Shown in pieces: positions 17,991 to 28,404 of a stretch of 34,096 nucleotides of DNA (position 1 is the first letter of the stretch; every line of letters begins with the position of its first letter). The notes beneath the pieces were generated by a model. It ran no database searches. It had not been told where the DNA came from and was given only the letters and a program-made list of their open reading frames with translations. The position numbers and the translations under genes are program-made. This DNA is from Perkinsus chesapeaki (lineage: Eukaryota > Perkinsozoa > Perkinsida > Perkinsidae): NCBI GenBank assembly GCA_013115145.1, contig JAAPAO010000385.1, forward strand, positions 1 to 34,096. Direction: 5' to 3'.

Positions 17991-20508
17991 CTAACCCTCA
18001 AGCTCGTTCTTGATGATATCGAAGTGACGATAAGGCACGAACGGATAACCATCGCCCATATAGAACTTGGACATGAATTCGACCCAGTGCAGACGAAGGG
18101 TATGAAGAGTGCACTCTAAGACATCCATAAACATAAGTACACCCAAAGTAATACAGAAGAGGACTGCCCAAGAGCAATAGATCCAGATGGGGTTCATCAC
18201 ACCGGTGGACTCGAGAGCACCTTCCATGATCATCTGGAAGAACACAACGGAAAGCTGCTGATGTGCCAAAGAAAGGGCCCAAATACGGAGGTATGATGCC
18301 GTATGGGACACACAACCAAGAACGTATTCGATGGTCTCAATCATCTGGTAGATCCAGACCTCATCCATACCCTGCTCATCTATCTCCATGTCGAGCTCAG
18401 CCTCGTTATCATCCTTAGGGAGAAGGGACTGAGCCTCGATGTCCTGCTGACCAGCGGCGGCGCGCTTAGCAGCCTTCTTGGCCTTATACGACCTCTGGAT
18501 ACCAATAATGATCGGCTTGGGTAGCAACATAAGTGGCAAGGAAAGAAGCAAGATGATCATGAACCATTTCTGGATAGGGAACTGACCGTGGTATAAGGGC
18601 TGCTTATCGGTTTGGTTAAGACCGAAGGAGATCAAAGTATTGATCAGAGAGGGGGCACCGTTAAGGGTAGGATCCTGATCAATAGGGGTAACCCACTTGT
18701 AAAGGATCATCCAGTCCATGTAACCGAAGAAGAGGAGAAGGAATGCCATCTGGGGAATGCAGACGGTGATCCAATCCAACGCATCACGGAAGTAGGTATC
18801 ATTACCAAACTTAAGGCAGACACCAAAGATCATTTGAGCGACACCGAATAGAACAGAAAGCTTCATCTTCAAGGAGTTCATGAACAAAAGCTCGTTAGTA
18901 GAGTTATGCCACGAAGGATCGATACCGAAGGGATAAGGACCGCTACCGTTGCCGGTGTTAAGAGTATCAAACCATGGCTTAGGCTGCATCTCGAAGTTCA
19001 TACCGTGGCCGTAATCGGCGGGATCCTCATAACGAGCAGTACCGAACCAATGGATACCAACACCAAGGAGATCGTTGTACATGCAACCAGCGTAGATGGC
19101 AAAGAGACCCATAAACAAGATGAGGTATCTTGAGTAGACCAATCCTTGCAAAAGACCGTTGTCGCTGTACTTCCACTTCTTAGTGTTTTGGATGGCCCAC
19201 AGAGCAAACCAAGTCAAAAGGATACCATGACCAACATCACCGTACATAGTACCGAACATGAAGGGGAAGGTGATGATACTTACAACACCGGCGTTGAACT
19301 CCTGATAACGAGGCGTACCGTAGGTATCGATAAGAGCCTGGAAAGCGGCGCTGAACTCGGTTGTCCTAGTGTAAGTAGGAGGCATGGCCTTGGGGGCGTG
19401 TTGGTCATCAATAAGCATGGCAGAAGCGGGCAGGCCGGCACTGGCGAGGACCTCACGGATGGAGTCCTTCTCCTTGGTGGGGTACCAGCAATCGCATCTC
19501 ATGGACACATCACCCTCGAAGAGGTTAAGGGTAGCGTAGATACTCCTCTCCTCAATGCAGAAAAGCCTCCACTCCTCAATACGAGAGTTACCGCCCATAC
19601 GGATAGGCTCCAAGAGACCACGGGCCTCGTCCTTAGTGTACTTGGCGAAACCGGCAAGGGCATGACGCTTGTCCGCGATAACAACCTCGAGGTTCTTGAT
19701 CCTCTCCTCGGCCTCCTCCTTAGTGGCGGGCCACTGATAGAGATGGACACCAACGGCGCTGCAGATACGGTTGAGCTTCGAAGCCATAGCGGAATCAACA
19801 TTAGTGCTCTGGAAGTAGATAACAAAGACACTCTTGCGACTGTCGGGGATCTCAACGAACTGGGTGAAGGTGTTACCACGAGTAGCACGGAAGACGGTTC
19901 TGGCGAAGCTGTCTTGATCTTCCATCTTCACAACACCAGCTATGTTAGAGAACTGCATGTGCTCCTCCCTGCGACGAGAGCCCTGGCCCGTAGGCTGGCC
20001 CTGAAGAAGAGGTTGGCTGAGTCCCTCGCCCGCTGCGACAAAACCGGTTGAGATACTGTCCTTAACAACATTAAGCTCCTCGATGGCGGCCTCGAGCTCG
20101 GTGGTCATCTCCTCGTTGTTGCTGTGGAAGCGAACGAACCTCTCGTAGACTCTCTTGACCTCGGCCTCGAGACTATCGAGATTGAACTCGTCATCATGGT
20201 CCAAGAAGTCATCGATACGGTTCTTGCTGACCTCAACATTGGGCATGTTCTCGACCTCCTTCCTTAAGAAGCGGATCATTCGCCCCATCTCCTCAATGCG
20301 CTGGATGTACTTACGATAAGGCCTAAAGGACACTAATACAAAGACGCTACATTAGCAGGTGGGCCTCCTACCTCTGCATAACGGATGAGTTCATATCATC
20401 GAACATGATCTGGGTCTTGTGACCGAGTATGTCAACATAATCTCTGGCCCACTCATGGGGCAGCACGATAGTGCCGTGCGTCATAAACTCACTTCTGAAA
20501 ATTCCCAT
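17991..20508 (-). CDS. V-type proton ATPase subunit a (V0), copy B
   Basis: Proton-channel subunit of the vacuolar H+-ATPase. Exon 1 is 20508-20372 (MGIFRSEFMTHGTIVLPHEW) and exon 2 is 20322-17991, with a 49-nt phase-2 intron (GTAGG..TTTAG). The product is 822 aa, normal for the family. The N-terminal cytosolic arm includes a coiled-coil rich in Glu/Lys near residues 50-135. The membrane half starts near FPFMFGTMYGDVGHG and includes FGYMDWMILYKW. The essential half-channel Arg lies in TASYLRIWALSLAHQQLS at about residue 725, and Glu and Arg lie in ECTLHTLRLHWVEF at about 782 and 789. The cytosolic loop before TM7 is acidic and Gln/Ala-rich. Codon use avoids TTA, CTA and TCA, consistent with strong expression. 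It shares exact blocks with copy C. Confidence 0.95.
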
Positions 20509-21259
20509 GCTTGGTAGAAATAAGCAGGAACTGAAACAGTAGAAGAATGTCAAATCCTCACCATACCACCACCAAAGCGGAACAGGATACACCGGATACA
20601 CATCCTGTTTACTTCAACCCTAATCGTGAACAACAAGCCGAAGTAACAATTAGACTTCAAGTCGCCCAAGAACTAAGCTTAACCGCTGAAGGTGAACAGC
20701 TTTACCACCACCTGTCCCCTACCGACACAATTTGGGGACTTCCTAAGCTCCAAGATGCTTCTGGTAGCTGCGAAAGATTCACAGCAAACCTTAAGCTTAA
20801 GCTTCTGCTACAGTTGTTAACCATTGTTCATTCCCTACTCGACGGCAAGCATCCGATGGTTGATAGCCATCGAGCTGTCTTCGAGCTAGTCTTAAGTCTA
20901 AAGGGCAACCTCGGCGGCCACCGAGAGGAAGGCTCCTACTTATGGCTCAACAAAGCTGTGTTCTAGATACAGGATGAGAAGCTATGAAGTGTGGAGTATC
21001 TTTTGGTATAAAGGTGAAGCGGCGGCGAAGGTTAATTAACTACTTAAGACAACATAATAGACCTTTCACTCGAGATTTAGTACAATCCCAACAACACGCC
21101 ACTACGTCGAAACGATAAACGGCGATTTGAATAATAGCTCAAAAAGGAGGAGTTGGATAAACTGTTGGAAATGAATCGTCTATCAATTCCTTCACCACCT
21201 CAACAGCATCATAAGTCACGTAATAGTTATCATCAACACCTTTACTGCTGCTAAAACGT
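20509..21259. other. Spacer between V-ATPase copies B and C
   Basis: A 750-base gap holds the leader of copy B on the left and the 3' end of copy C on the right. The only coding candidate is the plus-strand frame at 20547-20966, described separately. The rest (20967-21259) shows nothing distinctive. Confidence 0.4.
20547..20966 (+). CDS. Hypothetical 139-aa open frame, divergent from V-ATPase copy B
   Basis: I do not recognise this product. It is an uninterrupted ATG-to-TAG frame of 139 codons in an otherwise frame-poor spacer. It opens only 38 bases from the start codon of copy B on the other strand. The protein is soluble-looking, with a His/Thr/Gln-rich N-terminus, a Leu-rich stretch (LKLKLLLQLLTIVHSLLDGK) that may form an amphipathic helix, and no membrane segment. 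A 38-base divergent spacing leaves no room for two leaders, so a chance frame over the copy B promoter is a real alternative. No similar frame is visible upstream of copies A or C. Confidence 0.3.
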   Translation: MSNPHHTTTKAEQDTPDTHPVYFNPNREQQAEVTIRLQVAQELSLTAEGEQLYHHLSPTDTIWGLPKLQDASGSCERFTANLKLKLLLQLLTIVHSLLDGKHPMVDSHRAVFELVLSLKGNLGGHREEGSYLWLNKAVF

Positions 21260-23779
21260 CTAGCCTTGGAGCTCGCCCTTAATGATGTCGAAATGACTGA
21301 ATGGTACGAACGAGTAGCCGTCGCCCATGTAGAACTTGGACTGGAACTCCACCCAGTGCAGACGAAGGGTATGGAGGAAGCACTCCAAGACATCCATGAA
21401 CATAAGTACACCCAAAGTAATACCGAAAAGGACAGCCCAAGAGCAGTAGATGTAGATGGGGCTAGCCCAGCTAGTGGACTGGAGGGCACCCTGCATAATC
21501 ATCTGGAAGAACACCACAGAAAGCTGCTGATGCGCCAAGGACAAAGCCCAAAGACGCAAGTACGACGCGGTATGGGATACGCAACCAAGAACGTATTCGA
21601 TGGTCTCGATCATCTGGTAGATCCAGACCTCATCCATACCCTCCTCCTCGGGCTCCTGCTGTTCGGCGGCCTTGTTCTCCTTATCAAGGAGGGCCTGAGC
21701 CTCGATATCGTCGTTGGCAACAGCGGTACGGCCTCTCTTCTTATCTCTGATAGACCTCTGGATTTGTATAATAATAGGCTTGGGCAGAAGCATAACGGGA
21801 ACAGAGATCACAACAGCCAGCATGAGCCACTTCTGGACAACGGGCTGGCTGAGATACAGTGGCTGCTTATCAGCCTGACCAAGACCAAAGGAGATCAGAG
21901 TGTTGATAAGGGAAGGTGGGCCGTTGAGTGCTGGGTCCTGGGTAACTGGGGTGACCCACTTATAGATAATCATCCAGTCCATGTAACCAAAGAAGCCCAA
22001 GAGGAATACCATCTGAGGGATGGCAACGAAGACAAAGTCAACCCAGTGTCTGAAGTAGGCATCATTACCGAACTTAAGGCAGACACCAAAGATCATTTGA
22101 ACGACACCGAATAGAACAGAAAGCTTCATCTTCAAGGAGTTCATGAACAAAAGCTCGTTAGTAGCACCATGCCACGAAGGATCGATACCGAAGGGATAAG
22201 GACCGCTACCTTCACCGGTGTTAAGAGTATCAAACCATGGCTTAGGCTGCATCTCGAAGTTCATACCGTGGCCGTAATCGGCGGGATCCTCATAACGAGC
22301 AGTACCGAACCAATGGATACCAACACCAAGGAGATCGTTGTACATGCAACCAGCGTAGATGGCAAAGAGACCCATAAACAGAAGCAAGTAGCGAGCGTAA
22401 ACCAGACCCTGCTCCATACCGCTGTCACTGTACTTCCACTTCTTAGCGTTGGACAAAGCCCAGAGAGCAAAGCAAGTAATCAAAGTGCCATGACCGACAT
22501 CACCGTACATAATACCGAACATGAAGGGGAAGGTGATGATGCTCACAACACCGGCGTTGAACTCCTGATAACGAGGGATGCCGTAGGTATCGACCAAGTT
22601 CTGGAAGGCAGCGGTGAACTCGTTAGTCTTGGTGTAGGTAGGGGGAGAGTTCCTCGGCTTACCGGCATCGGTGACAAGCATGGCCGAAGCAGGATAGTCC
22701 GACTCGGCAAGAACACGACGGATAGAGTCCTCGTCCTTAGTAGGATACCAGCAATCACATCTCAGAGTGACATCACCCTCGAAGAGGTTAAGGGTAGCGT
22801 AGATGTTCCTCTCTTTGATGCAGAAAAGCCTCCACTCCTCAATACGAGAGTTACCGCCCATACGGATAGGCTCAACAAGGCCCTTGGCCTCATCGCGAAT
22901 AAACTTGTCGAAGCCAGCCAAGGCATGGCTCTTATCGGCAATGATGCCCTCCAAGTCGGCGATTCTTCTAGTAGCCTCCTCCTTAGTGGCGGGCCACTGA
23001 TAGAGATGAACACCGACAGCGGTGCAGATACGATTGAGCTTGGCTGACATGTAACTGGAAGCCGCGTGACCTTGGAAGTAGATAACAAAGACACTCTTGC
23101 GACTGTCGGGGATCTCAACGAACTGGGTGAAGGTGTTACCACGAGTAGCACGGAAGACGGTTCTGGCGAAGCTGTCTTGATCTTCCATCTTCACAACACC
23201 AGCTATGTTAGAGAACTCCATGCCCATGCGCTCTCTACCAGTACCGCGAGCTGTGGGCTCGCCTTGGAGAAGAGGCTCCTCGACAGCAGCAGCGCCACCA
23301 GCAGATACAGACCCAGAGCTCAGACTGGCCTTAACGACGTTCAACTCCTCGATGGCCGAATCCAGCTCGGTGTTAAGCTCTTCATTGTTACCACAGAAAC
23401 GAACGAACTGCTCGTAGACTCTCTTGACCTCGGCCTCGAGAGTGTCGAGGGTGAACTCATCATCATGGTCCAAGAAGTCATCAATACGGTTCTTATACAG
23501 GGTGACATCAGGCATCTTAGCGAGCTCGTTGTTGAGAACGCGAAGCATGCGCTCCATGTCCTCAATACGTTGGACGTACTTGCGATAAGGCCTGAAGACC
23601 AAGCTGTTAGCTCGGCCATACAGAGCGAATCGAAAGGCTTACCTCTGCATAACGGAGGAGTTCATATCCTCAAACATGAGCTTGGTCTTGTTACCCAGAA
23701 GGTCAACATAGTTCCTGGCATACTCGTGCGGCAGCACGACAGTGCCGTGAGTCATAAACTCACTACGAAGGATTCCCAT
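21260..23779 (-). CDS. V-type proton ATPase subunit a (V0), copy C
   Basis: Proton-channel subunit of the vacuolar H+-ATPase. Exon 1 is 23779-23643 (MGILRSEFMTHGTVVLPHEY) and exon 2 is 23591-21260, with a 51-nt phase-2 intron (GTAAGC..TTCAG). The product is 822 aa, the same length as copy B. An N-domain with coiled-coil segments is followed by FPFMFGIMYGDVGHG, about eight membrane segments, TASYLRLWALSLAHQQLS (canonical context of the essential Arg, about residue 725) and ECFLHTLRLHWVEF. It is the first gene of the minus-strand array and the copy closest to the general eukaryotic consensus. It is nearly identical to B over several blocks of 140-170 nt while other parts, especially the residue 110-135 linker and the acidic loop before TM7, differ. 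Strong codon bias is seen, as in B. Confidence 0.95.
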
Positions 23780-24612
23780 AGTGTTGAGATACGCAAAACC
23801 AACACTGACAAAGAGTTACACAAAGAGAACAACATCTCCTCTAGTCTTATAGTAATAATAATTATAAGATAAGTCGCTAAACGATGAGGCTAAACGATCA
23901 AAGGACATTCAATTTGAGAGGCTGCGCAAGCTTTGCCGCTGAGGAAGTGCAAGATTTTGCTAGTGCGCAAGATGCTTACTTTTTAGGATCGTGGATTCCG
24001 TCGTACGCGCTCAAGTATCGTGTTAGGCCTCTTAATACTCACCAATGGTGCGTATCTCATCGCGAGGACGCGAACGTGCTCATCAATCTACAACCATCAT
24101 CACAAACTCGCGTCCTCTCGAGACCCCCGAATGGAAACCTCTGTCGGTCAGCTCGACCACCACCGTTGCCGCGCCCCCACTTGCGGCGCAGAGCGTCGAG
24201 CTGAGCCTTGCAGCTCAATGCGAGAAAGCAAGCACTAGGAAGTACACTCGCATATATTATAATATTCAAACAGGACAGGTGGGCACCGATGCGAGGGCCA
24301 CTTTGGAACCAAAATTATTGCTGCGCATCGGAGCTGACGGCAGCGGATCTAGTGCACTCGCCAGGTGCAAATGATGATAGTCAAGAATCTATCCGTGCAT
24401 CTCACAATTAAACTCTCATAGGTTACACGCAGTAGCTTTATGAGAACATTTTGACAAAATTCCGAGTGGTTTTCGCGCCTCCTAAACAGCAGTGCATAGC
24501 CTTTGGCTTGGAGTCGGTGGGGGAAACCGAGTAGTCACCTTGCCGAGGCTAGTAGACACATCTGAGCTCCCTTGCGTAGCCTTATGAGATAGGCTAATTT
24601 ATTGTGCTTCAG
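23780..24612. other. Divergent region between V-ATPase copy C and the OSCA gene
   Basis: This region should contain the promoter of copy C and the 5' end of the OSCA gene, including its missing start exon. Plus-strand frames at 23884-24204 and 24045-24374 are open but have no motif and overlap in different frames, so I do not call them. A histidine/proline-rich stretch is encoded near 24100-24200. In-frame TAA at 24595-24597 just before the splice acceptor shows that the OSCA start lies in an upstream exon I could not place. Confidence 0.4.
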
Positions 24613-27600
24613 GTTGTCATCACCTTCGTATTCTCTATAGTAGGGCTTGTGTTCTTCTGGATACTAGTAGAAGTTCTGGTGCGTCGGAAGATCACCAACC
24701 AGCTGTATGACATCACGGAGGGTCCTTCTGGAATCTCCCTCGCCAAAGGTACATGCAACGATTGAAGCACCCGCGATCGCGGGGAGTTGATGCGTGCGGA
24801 CTCGACATGCGCAATCTCCCGCCCGAGCCGGACAATCCTCGAGGGCATTTCAAATCGATCTTCCATGGTACGCTCGCTGGTCACGAACCCTCTAGGAGAC
24901 TTAATTTCCGCCCAGCCGTTCGCAGTCTGACGGCAGCCAGCAACGACAAGAGAGGCGATGACGAGCGACTTCTCAGCATCATCGGACTGGATGCATTCAT
25001 GGTGCTCCGCTTTCTAAAAATGAGCCTTATTTTCTGCACTGTCTCCACAGCGTAGGAGTCTAGCTGCAGACAGCTGTTATAGAGCCTCAATAACAGATAC
25101 GTCATGCTCGTATTGGTACCGGTGTACTACGCTCAGCCGGCATCGGGAGAAACCGTCGGTAACGGAATCTCCTACATAAACTCCTCACACATAAATCGAG
25201 ATAACGTATCGCACGCCTGGGTCTCGGTGAGAAAATCTTCCGGGTGCGCTTGGATGGTATCTTGCCAGGTCATCAGCTGCTACGCACTTACCTTTTTCAT
25301 CTGCGCGCTGATGCGATACGAATGGAAACATTATGCACGCATGCGCACGGTCTGGCTCGGACAAATCCGGGAATCCACGCGACAGGTGACAAGAAAGCTT
25401 CTAAGCTTTCTTTCGAGAGCTAACAGCATCATCAGATCCGTCACACTGTGATGGTTGAGAGCATACCGCCACAGTACCGATCGAGGCGGGCCATTATAGA
25501 GTACTTCGAGAGGATTCTTGGCAGAGGCAGCGTCTACTGCGCGTAGGCCCTGGCCCTGACGACGATCCAACGCAATTAGGTCACATGCTGCTCATTAGGT
25601 ATGTCTGTCGGGATACGGCCAGCCTGCACAAGATGCTTTCACAGCGGAGCCGACGCCAGTTCCTTGCAGACATATCTTGTGACTCGGGAGGAAGTGAGCA
25701 CTGCTGTGGGGGAGGGTCGGTAGGCCGATTGGCAGACCTGGAGGAGATCGAGAGAATTGAGGAGAAAATCGAGAAGACCAGACGAAAGCTGCGCGTGATG
25801 CACGAACGAGGAGCTCTGCTCAGGAAGGACCTGCCTAGCCCGGCGGCGGCAAGGACTGGTGCCCCGTCGCCGACCAGAGAGAAATTCGCCAGGCACGATT
25901 CTGCTGCGTTGCAAAGTAAGCGAGGACTCGAGGCACATTTTGCAAGTTTCGGCATTAGGCGCCGTGAAGGCCATCGACCGAGCTGTTGGATTGATACCAT
26001 CAGTTATTGATGATAGGGACTGTGGGTTGGCCAGCGGACTGGTGGAGGACAAAATCTGACCTTAGGCACGGCTTTGGTTACCTTTGTGGACATGCGATGT
26101 CGATCAGCCGTCTCACAGTTGAGTCTGTCGCAGGAGCCTAACCATTGGTAGGATCTCATCGCGATGTGTCGGACTTCATTGGCAGGCACGTTAGGGAGGC
26201 TCCGATGCCCAGTGATCTCATCTGGGAGAATATGACTGTTGCGCGTCACGTCACAGGTGGTGATTCGCCTCAACACTGCTCGTTATATTGAACGTATTTC
26301 AGAGACCAGAGGGAAAGTCGTCTTCGCTTTACTCGTCGTCTGGGGTCTCTTCTACACTGTGCCGATCGCCGCCATACAGGAGCTCGCCTCGACGCTTACC
26401 TTTAACAGTATCCTTCCTCGCTTGTCCAGTCCAATGGCTCTCCCTCAGACACTGGGGCCAACGAAGATCCTCCGCTGTTCAGCAGAGATTGGTGGATCCA
26501 GCTTGTTCACTTGTAGATAATCCGAGCAGCAGCTCACGTCACATTGGCATGTTTGTTGTTGCAGATACCTCCCCACGTTCCTTCAACTGGTCCTGCTCCT
26601 AGCACTACCGGCCATTTTCAGATTCGCCGCGGTTTAGTAAGCTCGTTCGTCTATTCGTAATGCTGTTAGTTGGAGTGCTTCAGTTACGAGCGTTATAAGC
26701 TTCGGAGCGAGGTCACCATGCACGTAGCTCGACGCTTCTTTGTCTTTCAAATGCTCACCGTCTATGTTATCGTAATTCCGCTCCTCTTGACCTCCATCTC
26801 GCCCCCCAACACTGCTCCGCAGGTCCTTGGCGAGCTTTGGCTCAACCTCGGTGACATATGGGACAAGTACTCAGCCGCCGACACAACCGTGTGTCTATTG
26901 AAGGCTATCGGGAAGGTGAGCTCCTGTCCGGCCCTGATAGTAGCCCAGGTTGCCTGCCCTCAGGACGTCCCAAATGTGGCGGTATACTTCATTACAGTTG
27001 TGTGCGCGAAGATCGTTACGAATGTCGGGTAGGTCTGACCCGCTCGCACCGTCTCTGAGATTTCCGCCCTCGCCTTCAGCATGGCCACTTTCCATCCATT
27101 TGAGCTATGTGCCCTTTTAATCGGTTATTTCCGCATGGAGCCCCAACAGAGGAAGTACTGGGTGGAAGACGGACGGCCTGTTTGGGAGATAGAACAGAAA
27201 GCTGCTGCCGAAGATCGCCGCAGACCCGGAGGTAAGTTCGAATTCGACGGCGTAGGCGGCGTAGGCCCAGTGCACCGTTAGTTAATTCTGGCCCAGAGCT
27301 GCTTCCGCCTATATACGAGAACAAGCTGACTCCTCCGACTCGGTGGGACTTGGCGCATGTCTACTACAGCGAGGATGTGCCCAATATATTATTTGTAAGT
27401 CGTAAGCCGGCCAGTTAGTTGTTCGCTGAAGTTTACTTGTTCAGGTCCTGAATATCTGCATTACCTTTGCAGTCATATCGCCTCTGGTCCTGGGTAATCC
27501 TCGAGAGGCGCTTCACTCTGACCCTCTCCTGTCCTCAGTTGCTGGATCTATTTTCTTCCTCTGCGCCTGGGTGGCATTTACCTACCAATTCGCCCATATG

Positions 27601-28323
27601 CACACACATGCCTATGAGACCGGCGGTTTGATTTGGAAGCATCACTTCATGGTAGCTCCTTGTCCTCATTCCACCGAAGCTCACCTTATGGCAGTGCATT
27701 TGCGTGAGCCTTGCTTTGAGCCACATCGTATTGCTGGGAGTTCTCATTGCCAAGTTCGACATGCAAGACAGGGTGGCACACGCCCAGATCATAGCCGTCT
27801 TGGTGCTGCCGTTTTTCGTGGTAGGAACGTTCCTTCGTCCTCGTCGCGTTTCTAGCATCCTTCAGTGGCTTTACTACCGCAATTGCGTCTCGACGTACAC
27901 TCGTTGCACCGAGTATGTGTCATTGAGCGTGGCCGCAGGTCTGGACGGTTCGGTGAAGACAAAGTAAGCCTACGCGCTTCTGCGGTGGCAACCGTGTTCA
28001 TATTCAGGGCAGCAATAGGGCAAGTCGACCCTGTTATCGACGAAAGCTTCTCTCCGGAGCTCTACGTGCACCCTTTCCTCCAGAACCGAACGCCTATATA
28101 CGACATTCGGGGCCCTTTGCCGCAGCAGGTCGCCGTGAAGTCTGATGATTCGGCGGCTGCCTCTGCGATGACGGCTCCTTCCATGGAAGTAGCATCATCT
28201 GTCCGAGACACAGAAGTTTCGGCAATAGTGCAGAAGGAGACCGATGATGATGATGATGATTTTTCTGATGCGGAGAGTGCTGCTGAAAGCATGGGAGCCG
28301 AGCCGGATGAAACCGTCGTTTGA
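24613..28323 (+). CDS. OSCA/CSC1-like (TMEM63-type) calcium-permeable mechanosensitive channel
   Basis: Plasma-membrane cation channel of the CSC1/OSCA/TMEM63 superfamily. Twenty-two exons can be joined in frame (2724 nt, 907 aa without the start exon): 24613-24704, 24749-24867, 24916-25051, 25097-25226, 25269-25385, 25436-25542, 25599-25915, 25959-26021, 26066-26147, 26186-26256, 26303-26407, 26449-26512, 26565-26636, 26684-26915, 26964-27028, 27080-27231, 27297-27394, 27445-27493, 27539-27651, 27695-27820, 27866-27963 and 28008-28323. Introns are 38-65 nt. Family blocks appear in order: TM0 and an LPPEP linker, LLSIIGLDAFMVLRFLKMS, the RRM-like cytosolic loop with HTVMVESIPPQYRS and a Glu/Arg coiled coil, WHVREAPMPSDLIWENM, pore-helix region YLPTFLQLVLLLALPAIFRF, then YETGGLIW and YVHPFLQN. 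An acidic C-terminus follows. The first coding exon is not identified. Confidence 0.88.
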
Positions 28324-28404
28324 TATGGGAAGACGTCATCAGGCCTCTTGTGACCATTCACTGATTGATATTATCATGTTGCTTTTGCGACTATTAATGC
28401 ATGC

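Noticed and set aside
17474-18052. 192-aa minus-strand open frame.
   Set aside because: Only its MGILRSETMTHG portion is real, as exon 1 of V-ATPase copy A; the rest is 5' leader and intron.
19146-20051. 301-aa plus-strand open frame opposite V-ATPase copy B, and similar ones at 21266-22114, 22169-23047 and 23066-23872.
   Set aside because: They are antisense shadows of codon-biased V-ATPase exons, rich in Thr/Leu/Glu mirror codons, with no motif of their own.
27535-27858. 107-aa minus-strand open frame.
   Set aside because: It is antisense to OSCA exons and crosses two well-supported introns.
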